Shown here one piece after another: positions 19,372 to 27,931 of a DNA stretch of 64,000 nucleotides. Both the position numbers and the translations under genes were made by a program. The notes under the pieces are model-generated. The model ran no database searches. It was not told the DNA's origin and saw only the letters and a list, made by a program, of their open reading frames with translations. Source of the DNA: Paradevosia shaoguanensis (GTDB taxonomy: Bacteria; Pseudomonadota; Alphaproteobacteria; Rhizobiales; Devosiaceae); NCBI RefSeq assembly GCF_016801025.1, contig NZ_CP068983.1:3340501-3404500 (forward strand). The letters run 5' to 3'. Positions within the stretch are counted from its first letter, which is position 1. Every line of letters starts with the position of its first letter.

Positions 19372-20828
19372 TTGAGCCAGTCTCCGATCAGGAAGTCGAT
19401 GGCACGGTCGAGCCGGATATGGGGAAGCACATAGGCACCCTCGGCGTTCCTTTCGAGCTTCTGGGGCGGCAGGAAGCGCAGGAAATTGAGCTCGACGGGG
19501 TGGTCTTCCTCGAAAACACCCTCGGGATCGTCGGGAAGGTCGCCGGGAAAGAGGGCGATCTCGGTCTTGCCGTCATAGGTCACGCCATCGAGGCTTTCGC
19601 CGGCCATAGGTGTGCCGAGGATGACATCGAGCGTTTCGCCCTTTTCGCGGATGGTGCCCTCGCGGGTGGCGCGGACGGCGGCCAGGGCCACGGAGCGGGT
19701 CTCGGCGCCGGCAAAGCGGGCGCGGCGGGAGGCGTTGGCGAGGAGGCGGTTGAGGATGGCCTCCAGCCGGTCATGGGAGGTGTGGTGCAGGTGATCGGCC
19801 TTGGTGGCGGCGAAGAGAATGCGATCGATGCGGCGCGCGATGAGGCGCAGGAAGGGATTGCTGTCGCCCTGGCGGAAGCAGGCAAGAACGTCGGTGAGGG
19901 CGGTTTCGAGGTCGTGCACGGCCTCCGGCCCGGCATTGAGGGCGCGCAGCATGTCCACGAGCACGATCTGGCGGTCGAGCCGGGCGAAGTGATCGCGGAA
20001 GAAGGGTTTGACCACCACGTCCTTGTAGGCCTCGTAGCGACGCTCCAGCATGGTGTAGAGGCTGGTGTGGCGCACGGCCTGGTGGGGTGGCGGCAGGGGC
20101 GCGAAGGTGAGCGCCGGGCTGCCCTCGAGATCGCCCGGGAGCAGGAAGCGGCCGGGGGGCAGGGTCGAGAGCGCGCGGCCATCGTGACGGCTTTCCCGCA
20201 GGTAGCGGGTGAAAGCGGCGGCGAGGGCTTCGGCGTCGACGTCGTTGGCTTCCTTGAGCGGATCGGTGGAGTCGAGCAAGGCGAGGAACGGGCCGGCTTC
20301 GGTTGCGGAATGGGCGCGGCGGGCGCGTTCGAGGGCCTGGGCGCTCCATTCGGCGAAGCTCAGCGAGAGCAGCGGCAGGTCGAGCAGCCATTCGCCGGGA
20401 TAGTCGACAATATCGAGATTGACCGTGGAGGGGCCGCGCATGCCGGAGAACCAGCGGGCGCTCTGGTATTTGAGCGTGATGCGCAATTGCGAGATGCGGC
20501 GGGTGCTTTCCGGCCAGGTGGGCTCCTTGCCGGTCAGGGCTTCGAGGTGCTGCTCGTAGGCGAAGCGTGGGATGGTCGCGTCCGGGTATTCGGCAAGGCG
20601 CGCGCCGATGAAGCGGCCTTCGGCCATGGGCGCGAAGCCGGGGAGGCGGCCGCCGGTGAGAAGGTTGTGGATCAGCGCGGTGATGAAGATGGTCTTGCCG
20701 GCGCGCGAGAGGCCCGTGACCCCCAGCCGCAGCGTGGGCGTGAACGCGCCGCCGGCGGCATCGGCGAGATTGGACAGGGCAATGCCGATTTCATCGACAA
20801 CGTTCGTCGGTGATTGAGCCATCGGCAT
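19368..20828 (-). CDS. ycjX: YcjX-family GTPase/P-loop NTPase
   Basis: This 486-residue protein has a Walker A motif GLSRAGKT followed by the family signature FITALIHNLL, and a DYPGEWLLDLPLL segment in the switch-II position. DUF463/YcjX proteins are large stress-associated GTPases. It is translated just ahead of ycjF (4-base overlap), consistent with a soluble NTPase working with its membrane partner. MAQSPTNV, two codons in, is an equally possible start. Confidence 0.88.
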   Translation of the reverse strand: MPMAQSPTNVVDEIGIALSNLADAAGGAFTPTLRLGVTGLSRAGKTIFITALIHNLLTGGRLPGFAPMAEGRFIGARLAEYPDATIPRFAYEQHLEALTGKEPTWPESTRRISQLRITLKYQSARWFSGMRGPSTVNLDIVDYPGEWLLDLPLLSLSFAEWSAQALERARRAHSATEAGPFLALLDSTDPLKEANDVDAEALAAAFTRYLRESRHDGRALSTLPPGRFLLPGDLEGSPALTFAPLPPPHQAVRHTSLYTMLERRYEAYKDVVVKPFFRDHFARLDRQIVLVDMLRALNAGPEAVHDLETALTDVLACFRQGDSNPFLRLIARRIDRILFAATKADHLHHTSHDRLEAILNRLLANASRRARFAGAETRSVALAAVRATREGTIREKGETLDVILGTPMAGESLDGVTYDGKTEIALFPGDLPDDPEGVFEEDHPVELNFLRFLPPQKLERNAEGAYVLPHIRLDRAIDFLIGDWLK

Positions 20829-20980
20829 CCTCTGGTTTGCGTGACGCTAAGGTATGCCGTGACGGGGGCTTTGCAAGGGCTGACAGTGGTTTGGGTGCTG
20901 CCCGTTGAAACGGACGGGGCGCGGGGAGGCGCGATCTGCAAGTTTTCGCCCCGGCCGAACCGGCCGGAAACGAGACCATC

Positions 20981-21862
20981 ATGCTCCCCCTTGCCACGCG
21001 CCTCGCTGTCTCCCTCCTCCTTCTCGCTCCTGGCAGCGGGGCGCTGGCAGCCATGCCGACCGGGCACCTGCTCGTGACGGTCGAACTGACCGGGCAGGCG
21101 CGGAACGATTTTCCCAACGGCGTCGAGTGGGCAGGCCTGATGGCGGACCGCAGCATGTCGCTCGACCTCAAGCTGTCGATGCCGCAGGAGACGACGACGC
21201 CGGGGCTGGAACTGGGTGGCATCACGCCGGAGAATGCGGCCTTGCCGGCCGGAATCGCCACCATTGCCAGCGCCATGGAGGCCTGCGGGGAAAACGATGC
21301 CTGTCGCATGAAGGCGATGATGTCGATCGGCAAGCAATTGCAGGCCGATCCCAACGCACTGGGCGCGATGGAAGGCGACAAGACGCGCTACGAGACGTGG
21401 ACGGCGGATCGCACGGGCGTGTGCGCCTCGGGCAATATCAGTGTTGCCGACGCGGGCGACGGCATGGCGATTGCGCCGCCGGACCCGGCGCGCAGCTACC
21501 ATTTCGAGCGGACTGGGGGCATCGAGCTTTCCGCCGGCACGCAAGACCCGGACTATGTCGAGGCGCTGTGCACGGCAGTTCTTGCCGTGGACAAGAAGCT
21601 GGGGCTGGCGAGCCTGCGGCTGCCGGCGGGCGGCATTGCCGTGCCGGTGCGGCTGACGGGGCAGGCTTTCACCAACGAGAAGCGGGTCGAGTTTCTGGAG
21701 GGGACGCAGCGGATCGAGATCATCGACCAGCCGATCGCCGCTGACGCCCAGACCTGGAGCGGGGAGGCGGCGCTGATGCGGATCGGCAGCGTTTCCCACA
21801 ATTCCGGGCAAGTGGTGGTGCCGGTCGATGCGCGCATCACCTGGAAATTCGTCCGCGACTGA
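20981..21862 (+). CDS. Exported protein of unknown function
   Basis: I do not recognise this 293-residue protein. It starts with a clear signal peptide (LPLATRLAVSLLLLAPGSGALA, cleavage after about residue 23). The mature part is mixed alpha/beta with four cysteines (two in ACGENDACR), suggesting periplasmic disulfides. It is monocistronic, divergent from ycjX and closed by a strong terminator. No catalytic motif is evident. Confidence 0.7.
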   Translation: MLPLATRLAVSLLLLAPGSGALAAMPTGHLLVTVELTGQARNDFPNGVEWAGLMADRSMSLDLKLSMPQETTTPGLELGGITPENAALPAGIATIASAMEACGENDACRMKAMMSIGKQLQADPNALGAMEGDKTRYETWTADRTGVCASGNISVADAGDGMAIAPPDPARSYHFERTGGIELSAGTQDPDYVEALCTAVLAVDKKLGLASLRLPAGGIAVPVRLTGQAFTNEKRVEFLEGTQRIEIIDQPIAADAQTWSGEAALMRIGSVSHNSGQVVVPVDARITWKFVRD

Positions 21863-21878
21863 GGGGCCGCGGACGACA

Positions 21879-21915
21879 GTGGGCCCGGTCCTTGGTCAGA
21901 CCGGGCCCACGCTCG
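21879..21915. terminator. Bidirectional terminator
   Basis: A very strong hairpin GTGGGCCCGGTC-loop-GACCGGGCCCAC sits between the convergent exported-protein gene and metA. Confidence 0.8.
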
Positions 21916-21932
21916 TTTCTTCAAAACCGCCG

Positions 21933-22844
21933 CTACCGGCCGATCTGCGCCATATCGTAGGGCGTGGTCTGGTAGATCTCGTTGATCCAGTTCTGGAACA
22001 GGAGATGGGCGTGGCTGCGCCAGTGGTTCTCGGGCTCGGCAATGGGATTGCCGTCCGGGTAGAGGTTGGCGGGCACGGGCGTATCGAGCCCGGCCTTGAC
22101 GTCGCGCTCGTATTCGTCGGCTAGCGAGCGGTTGTCGTATTCGAGGTGGTTGAGCATGTGGACGGCCCGGTGCTTGGGGTCATCCAGCAGGCAGACGCCG
22201 ATCTCGGGATTGTCGATCAGGATTTCGAGATCGGGGTCCAGGCTCGTGCGGTCGATGTCGTTGTAGCGCGACACCGGCACCATGGGGCTATCGGAAAAGC
22301 CCCGCAGCCACGGCGAACGCGGATTGAGGATCTGGTGGCGGAAGACGCCGAAGGCCTTGGCGGGCATGCGGTAGCGGCGCGCATCGTGGAAGTGATGCAG
22401 GGCTGCCTGGGCACCCCAGCAGATGAACATCGTGTGGTGAACGTTGGTCTGCGTCCAGTTCATGATGTCGAGCATTTCCGGCCAGTAGCGCACCTGGTCG
22501 AAGGGGATGTTGGCGATGGGCGCGCCGGTGACGATGAAGCCGTCGAACTTCTGCTCACGCACCTCTTCCCAGGTCTTGTAGAACGTCTTGAGATAATCCT
22601 CGGACGTGTGCTTGGACTGGTGATCGGTGATGCGGACGAGGGTCAGGTCGACCTGGAGCGGGGTGGCGCCGATGAGGCGGGAGAACTGCGTCTCGGTCCG
22701 CTCCTTGTTGGGCATAAGGTTGAGCAGGCCGATCTGGAGCGGGCGGATGTCCTGGCGCGCGGCGCGCGAGGAATCCATGACAACGACGCCCTCGGATTCG
22801 AGAGTTTTGCGCGCAGGAAGATTGTCGGGAATGCGGATAGGCAT
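21933..22844 (-). CDS. metA: Homoserine O-acyltransferase MetA
   Basis: This 303-residue enzyme acylates homoserine at the entry to methionine synthesis. The acyl-enzyme nucleophile is Cys142 in FICWGAQAALHHF, and the HQILNP and HPE-type segments of the family are recognisable. Residue 111, which separates succinyl (Gly) from acetyl (Glu) specificity in characterised MetA proteins, is Ala here (TGAPIANIPF), so the acyl donor is uncertain. GAGG lies nine bases before the ATG. I looked for a SAM-II riboswitch upstream and found none. Confidence 0.92.
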   Translation of the reverse strand: MPIRIPDNLPARKTLESEGVVVMDSSRAARQDIRPLQIGLLNLMPNKERTETQFSRLIGATPLQVDLTLVRITDHQSKHTSEDYLKTFYKTWEEVREQKFDGFIVTGAPIANIPFDQVRYWPEMLDIMNWTQTNVHHTMFICWGAQAALHHFHDARRYRMPAKAFGVFRHQILNPRSPWLRGFSDSPMVPVSRYNDIDRTSLDPDLEILIDNPEIGVCLLDDPKHRAVHMLNHLEYDNRSLADEYERDVKAGLDTPVPANLYPDGNPIAEPENHWRSHAHLLFQNWINEIYQTTPYDMAQIGR

Positions 22845-22908
22845 GGTTTTGCCTCGATGAGAAAAACGGATTCTGGGCGAAGATGAATGTCGAGCGGCGC
22901 AAACTGCG

Positions 22909-23775
22909 CTAACGCATTCGGGCTTCGATCGCGCTCGCCATCAGGTCCAGGAATTCGTCGCCGTCGCGCACGGTGGCCAGGTCGGAGGCTTCGACGATGT
23001 AGCCGAAGTTTTCCGCCAGCTTCTGGTAGCGCGGCAGGCGATCATGCAGCAACGCCTCGAAACCCCAGGCGCCGAATCCATCAGGATCGACGGCCTCGTC
23101 GGCGTCGATCTCGTTGATCTTCTTGTATTCGTTCCACTTCCGCACGAGGAACTCCGGCCGGTAATACATCGGCTTGGGGCTTTCCCTGAAACGACGGATC
23201 AATTCCGCCGCGTCCTTTTCCGTCCCACGGATATAGAGCAGCGTGGTGTTGGCGGTAAGGGCCTTGACCACCGGATCGTTGGCATCGTCGTGGTCGATGA
23301 CCTCGATCAGCGAGCCGCCGGTATCGGCGATGAAGTTGGAATAGTCGTAGAGCGAGGCGGCGCGCTCGATGAAGAGCGGCACGTCGAGCAGGGCCGAGAT
23401 TTCGGCGACGCGATGCTGCTCCTGGCGGCGCTGATATTCGTGCAGCGTCAGCCCGCCCTTGGCGGTGTTGCCCGGGCGACCGAGATAGCTCGAGAGCGGA
23501 TCGAGATTGGCGAAGGAAATGTTGGATTCGATGCGGATCGAATCCGAACGCAGCAGATCGCGCAGGAACGGCACCTTCATGGCCTCGGCCTTGAAGTTGT
23601 CGACGATGAACTCGCCCATGTAGCGGGTGCCGATGCGGTAATCGACCGAGTAGTGGAACCAGTGGTTCTTGCGCAGCAGCGCGGCCAGCCGCGTCTTGCC
23701 GACGCCGGCCATGCCGAACACCGTCACCGCGTGTCGCGGCGCCTTGAGGAATTCGTCGGCACTTTTGAAGAGCAT
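22909..23775 (-). CDS. P-loop NTPase of unknown function
   Basis: This 288-residue protein has a Walker A motif near the N-terminus (VTVFGMAGVGKTRLAALL) and a predicted mixed alpha/beta core with a nucleotide-kinase-like appearance. I cannot assign a substrate. The start at 23775 (MLFKSADEFLKAPRHA) is preferred; an ATG at 23805 is possible. The open frame further upstream runs through a family A intergenic repeat and is not coding. It lies upstream of metA on the same strand with a 64-base gap, so the two may be co-transcribed. Confidence 0.7.
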   Translation of the reverse strand: MLFKSADEFLKAPRHAVTVFGMAGVGKTRLAALLRKNHWFHYSVDYRIGTRYMGEFIVDNFKAEAMKVPFLRDLLRSDSIRIESNISFANLDPLSSYLGRPGNTAKGGLTLHEYQRRQEQHRVAEISALLDVPLFIERAASLYDYSNFIADTGGSLIEVIDHDDANDPVVKALTANTTLLYIRGTEKDAAELIRRFRESPKPMYYRPEFLVRKWNEYKKINEIDADEAVDPDGFGAWGFEALLHDRLPRYQKLAENFGYIVEASDLATVRDGDEFLDLMASAIEARMR

Positions 23776-23905
23776 CGGATTCGCAGGACCTTGGTGAGTG
23801 GGCATTGCGTTTACGGCATTGGGCGAGGGGAGGCAAGGCGGCGGGGCGGGGTGGAGTGCCGCAGTGGGGGGAGGTGCTGATCTTCTTTTCAGTTTTCCAG
23901 CCCGA

Positions 23906-24010
23906 CCTCGATCTTCCCCGGCCGTAGAGCCGGGGGCCACGGATAGCGCCACTTGGGTGGAGGGGTGCAATAGGCCCCGGGTCTTCGCCCGGGGAAGTGC
24001 GGTGGTGGGG
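23906..24010 (+). repeat. Intergenic hairpin repeat, family A (copy 3)
   Basis: Full-length copy with ATCTTCCCCGGCCGTAGAGC, GCGCCACTTGGGTGG, GCAATAGGCCCCGGG and TCTTCGCCCGGGGAAGTGCG. Confidence 0.9.
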
Positions 24011-24089
24011 AGGGGGTGGGGAGTTAGGAAGGCGTGCGTGGAGGAGGGATGAACGTAGCCTCAACTTGCGCTGCGCCTCCATTCCCCTC

Positions 24090-24102
24090 GGAAGAAACTG
24101 CC
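24090..24102. promoter_or_regulatory. GGCA-N5-TGCC-like activator site upstream of flgE
   Basis: GGAA-GAAAC-TGCC matches seven of eight defined bases of the motif seen at other flagellar promoters, and lies 88 bases upstream of the flgE sigma-54 promoter. Confidence 0.45.
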
Positions 24103-24189
24103 GGGTGGCGGGTGGTTCTTGCCGTATCTTGGCCACAATGGGGAGTCGTGCGGTTGCGGTAATTCAGCAAAATCAATCACTTACGGACT

Positions 24190-24205
24190 TGGCATCGCTC
24201 TTGCA
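24190..24205 (+). promoter_or_regulatory. Sigma-54 promoter of flgE
   Basis: TGGCATCGCTCTTGCA matches the -24/-12 consensus TGGCACG-N4-TTGCA with GG-N10-GC spacing intact. The flgE start is 56 bases downstream. Confidence 0.75.
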
Positions 24206-24260
24206 ATGCAGGCGGGCAGAAAACGGGCGGTCGGCCGCCATGAGTTTACGGAGTGATTGA

Positions 24261-25976
24261 ATGGGCATTTATGGGGCTCTTGCCACGGCGGTTTCCGGTC
24301 TGCGGGCGCAGTCGCACGCGATGGAGAACATCTCGGGCAACATCGCCAATTCACAGACCACGGGCTACAAGCGCATCGAAACCAGCTTCGTCGACCTGAT
24401 CCCCGATGCGCCGGTGAAGAGCCAGGTGCCGGGTGCTGTGACTTCGTATTCGCGCTCGACCAACAACGATCGCGGCGACATCCAGAATGCGGCGACCGAG
24501 ACCTTCATGGCGCTCAACGGTTCGGGCTTCTTCGTGGTCGAAGCGACTTCGGGCGATACGTCGGGCACGTATTATACGCGCCGCGGCGATTTCGACATCG
24601 ACAAGAACGGCTACCTCGTCAACGGCGCCGGCTACCGGCTCAAGGGCCTGGCAATGGCGGGCGGCGTGATCACCGGGTCGGTGCCCGAGGCGATCAAGAT
24701 CGACAACTCGTTCATGCCGGCCAAGGCGTCGACCACCATCAACTACCAGCTCAACCTGCCGCAGTTGCCGAAGACCGCGTCCTATGACGCGACCGTGCCG
24801 GGCAGCGAGCTGATGAAGTCCTATACCTATTCCAACTCGGGCGCGACCAACGCGGCGGTCAACGGCACGCTGGCGCTGACGGCGGGCACGCCGGCCTCGA
24901 CCTATGTGGCGGACGGTGACACGCTGACGATCAAGATCGGCGCCAATACGCTGACCTATACCTTCTCGGATACGCCGAGTGGCCCGAACGATATCGACCG
25001 CACGCAGAACATCGACGTGGCGCTCGACGCCATCCAGACCAAGCTGCGCGCCAGCGGCGTTGCCGGCACCTCCAATGCCTCGGTCTCGATGACGGGTGGC
25101 GTGCTGTCGGTTTCGACGGCGGGCAACGACTTCTCCAACTCGCTGACCGTCGGCGGCACCGCGCCGTTCGGCGCGCCGGCTACAGCGCAGAACCCGAACC
25201 CGGGCGTGCTGCCGAACCGCATCCTTTCGGGCGACAGCGACAAGTTCATCTCGCAGTCGATCGCAGGCGGCGGCCTGACCCTCTACTCGCCGACCGGCCA
25301 GCCGGTGAACGTGCAGATGCGCTGGGCCAAGACCTCGGACGCCGTGGGCGCCGAAAGCTGGGCGCTCTATTACGGCACGGGCGACGCGGCCCCGGCCGAT
25401 GCCTGGGTCAAGGCGGGTTCCTACACCTTCAACCAGGGCGTGCTCACCGGGCTCAACGCGGCTCCGGGCTCGACCGAAGTCGGCATGACCGGGCTCACCA
25501 TCAACCCGCTGACCATCGGCGGCACGGCGCTGGGCGCGATCACCATCGACAACGGCGCCAAGGGCATCACCCAGTTCGCCGACAATGCCGGCAGCGCCAC
25601 CACCACCGAACTGAAGCAGAACGGCTATGGCGCCGGTCAGTTCATCTCGGTCGGCGTGTCCGACACAGGCCGTATCGTGGCGTCCTACACCAATGGCGAG
25701 ACCAAGGAAGTCGCGCAGATCCTGGTGGCGACGTTCAATGCGCCCAACGCGCTCAAGCGCGGCGATGGCGGCGTGTTCTCGGCCACCCAGCAGTCGGGCG
25801 AGCCGATCCTCTCGATGAACGGCGGCATCGTCGGCTCGTCGCTGGAGGCCTCCAATACCGACATCTCGGAAGAGTTCACCAAGCTCATCGTGACCCAGCA
25901 GGCCTATGCCGCCAACACGCGCATCGTGTCGGCCGCCGACAGCATGCTGCAGGAAACGCTCAACATGATGCGGTAA
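24261..25976 (+). CDS. flgE: Flagellar hook protein FlgE
   Basis: This 571-residue protein polymerises into the hook, the joint between basal body and filament. The N-terminal D0 rod-type segment (MGIYGALATAVSGLRAQSHA...NIANSQTTGYKR) and the C-terminal helix (LIVTQQAYAANTRIVSAADSMLQ) are typical. Residues 216-300 form an inserted beta module (DGDTLTIKIGANTLTYTF) like those in the neighbouring FlgL and flagellin. It is longer than the 402-residue E. coli protein and close to the size of Caulobacter FlgE. It heads the flgE-flgK-flgL set behind a sigma-54 promoter. Confidence 0.95.
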   Translation: MGIYGALATAVSGLRAQSHAMENISGNIANSQTTGYKRIETSFVDLIPDAPVKSQVPGAVTSYSRSTNNDRGDIQNAATETFMALNGSGFFVVEATSGDTSGTYYTRRGDFDIDKNGYLVNGAGYRLKGLAMAGGVITGSVPEAIKIDNSFMPAKASTTINYQLNLPQLPKTASYDATVPGSELMKSYTYSNSGATNAAVNGTLALTAGTPASTYVADGDTLTIKIGANTLTYTFSDTPSGPNDIDRTQNIDVALDAIQTKLRASGVAGTSNASVSMTGGVLSVSTAGNDFSNSLTVGGTAPFGAPATAQNPNPGVLPNRILSGDSDKFISQSIAGGGLTLYSPTGQPVNVQMRWAKTSDAVGAESWALYYGTGDAAPADAWVKAGSYTFNQGVLTGLNAAPGSTEVGMTGLTINPLTIGGTALGAITIDNGAKGITQFADNAGSATTTELKQNGYGAGQFISVGVSDTGRIVASYTNGETKEVAQILVATFNAPNALKRGDGGVFSATQQSGEPILSMNGGIVGSSLEASNTDISEEFTKLIVTQQAYAANTRIVSAADSMLQETLNMMR

Positions 25977-26051
25977 GCCCCGCCGCTTCCGCGCTCTCAG
26001 TGATCCCGGCGCACGCGCCGGGACTTTGCAGCTTTATCGAGGAGACCCAGG

Positions 26052-27926
26052 ATGGGTTTGACAGTCGCAATCGGCAATGCACTGGCGGGGCTCAAGGCCA
26101 ACCAGGGTTCGCTCGAGGTGCTGTCCCGCAATATCTCCAATGCGGGCACGCCGGGCTATCACAAGCAATCGCTCAACGTCATCGAGGTGGGCAGGGGCGA
26201 CAATTCCTACGTGCGCGTGGGGCAGGTGTCGCGCGCCTTCGACCAGACGCTGCAAAACTACTACACCCGGCAATTGCCGGATTCCGGCTATGCCTCGACC
26301 CGGGCCAACTTCCTCGACCGGCTGCAGACCTATCTGGGCAAGCCCGGTTCGGCCGGTGCGCTCGATACCTCGTTCGGCTCGCTGCAATCGGCGCTCGATG
26401 CGCTGGCGACGAGCCCGGACAATTATGCCTCGCGCGCGGACGTGATCTCCAAGGCGCAGGACATGGTGAGCACGCTCAATCGGCTCACCACCACCATCCA
26501 GGGCCTGCGGCAGGAAGCCGAGGGCAAGATCGCCACGAGCGTGGCCGAGCTCAACGATCAGCTCAAGTCGCTCCAGGAGGTGAACCTCGCCCTCTCGGAC
26601 TACGGCATGGACCAGAACACGCGCGTGTCGATGCTCGACCAGCGCGACCGGCTGGTGAGCCAGATCGCCGAGAAGGTGGACCTGCGCGTCGACTATCGCG
26701 ATGACGGTACCGTGGCGCTCTCGACGCGTTCGGGCATGAGCCTTTTGGACGTCAAGCGCTCGATCTTCGAGTTCGAGGCGGCGGGCGGCATGGATGCGTC
26801 CTCGGCCAATGTCGGCAAGCTGACCCTGCTGACGCCCTCGGGCAGCCGCGTGGACCTGGTTTCCAACAACGTGCTCAAGTCGGGCTCGATCGCCTCGCTG
26901 ATCGAATTGCGCGACAAGACCCTGCAGGACGCCCAGCGCCAGCTCGACGATATCGCGGCGGCCCTGGCCAAGACGTTCTCGACGGTCCAGACCAACGGTA
27001 CGGCAGTTGCGGGCGGGTTCGAGATCGACCTCGCCAACGCGACCAATGGCGTGGCGCCGCTGGCGCCGGCCTACCAGAACGGCGACGACCTCGTGGTTTC
27101 GTACCGCGACGGCACGGGCGCCTCGCGCGGCATCCGCGTCGTCAACACGGCGGGCACGACGCCGCCACCGGCCAATTACGTGGATGCCAACGGGGATGAC
27201 GTGTTCTACGTCAACCTGCAGCCGCCGCGCAGCTCGGCCGACATTGCCGGCGAAATCAACGCGATGATGGCGACCAAGTCGCCGCCGATGACCGGGATCA
27301 CGTTCGCGGACAATGCGGGCAAGCTCTCGGTGACCGGCTCGGGCGGCATCGTCATCAACTCGATGACGGCGCGCACGACGGCGACGTCCAACCAGGACGG
27401 GAACCTGGCGCTGCCGCTCTTCCTCGATGCGAATGGCAACGGCACGCCCTATACGGGCGCGGTCGACGGGCTGGGGCAGAAGCTCGGCTTCGCCGGACGC
27501 ATCAAGATCAACCCGGCGGTGGTGGCGGACAACACCATGCTGGTCAAATACAGCGGTTCGTCGGCCTCAGGCGACTCGGCGCGCGTCGACTACATCGTCA
27601 ACCAGTTCAAGACGATGAAGTTCGCCTCCGAATACAGGGCCTCGCCGGAGCTGGGCAATTTCCGGCTCAACGGCACGCTGGGGGATATCGTCAACCAGAC
27701 GGTGGACTACCAGGGTTCGACGATTTCGGACGCGCTCTCCAAGGCCGACGCGCAATCGCTCTCGCTCGAGGCGCTGACCTCGCGCATGACCGAGACCTAT
27801 GGCGTGGACGTCAACGAGGAAGTGGCGCGGCTCATGGAGCTGCAGAATGCCTATGCGGCCAATGCCCGCGTGGTGTCAGTGGTGCAGGAGCTGCTCGACA
27901 CGCTCATGCAGACGGTTGGAAGGTAA
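26052..27926 (+). CDS. flgK: Hook-filament junction protein FlgK
   Basis: This 624-residue protein joins hook and filament (HAP1). The N-terminus MGLTVAIGNALAGLKANQGSLE with NISNAGTPGYHKQSL and the C-terminus ARLMELQNAYAANARVVSVVQELLDTLMQTVG are the conserved coiled-coil ends. The middle is a variable beta-rich region. GAGGAGACCCAGG precedes the ATG. It lies 75 bases after flgE and five bases before flgL. Confidence 0.93.
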   Translation: MGLTVAIGNALAGLKANQGSLEVLSRNISNAGTPGYHKQSLNVIEVGRGDNSYVRVGQVSRAFDQTLQNYYTRQLPDSGYASTRANFLDRLQTYLGKPGSAGALDTSFGSLQSALDALATSPDNYASRADVISKAQDMVSTLNRLTTTIQGLRQEAEGKIATSVAELNDQLKSLQEVNLALSDYGMDQNTRVSMLDQRDRLVSQIAEKVDLRVDYRDDGTVALSTRSGMSLLDVKRSIFEFEAAGGMDASSANVGKLTLLTPSGSRVDLVSNNVLKSGSIASLIELRDKTLQDAQRQLDDIAAALAKTFSTVQTNGTAVAGGFEIDLANATNGVAPLAPAYQNGDDLVVSYRDGTGASRGIRVVNTAGTTPPPANYVDANGDDVFYVNLQPPRSSADIAGEINAMMATKSPPMTGITFADNAGKLSVTGSGGIVINSMTARTTATSNQDGNLALPLFLDANGNGTPYTGAVDGLGQKLGFAGRIKINPAVVADNTMLVKYSGSSASGDSARVDYIVNQFKTMKFASEYRASPELGNFRLNGTLGDIVNQTVDYQGSTISDALSKADAQSLSLEALTSRMTETYGVDVNEEVARLMELQNAYAANARVVSVVQELLDTLMQTVGR

Positions 27927-27931
27927 GGCAG

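Larger units (their letters stand above)
23806..24260. other. Intergenic region before flgE
   Basis: This 455-base region holds a family A repeat (23906-24010), a candidate enhancer-like site (24090-24102) and the sigma-54 promoter of flgE (24190-24205). No gene is seen. Confidence 0.6.

Noticed and set aside
22845-22908. SAM-II riboswitch upstream of metA
   Set aside because: The 64-base gap lacks the pseudoknot-forming conserved blocks; only a ribosome site is visible.
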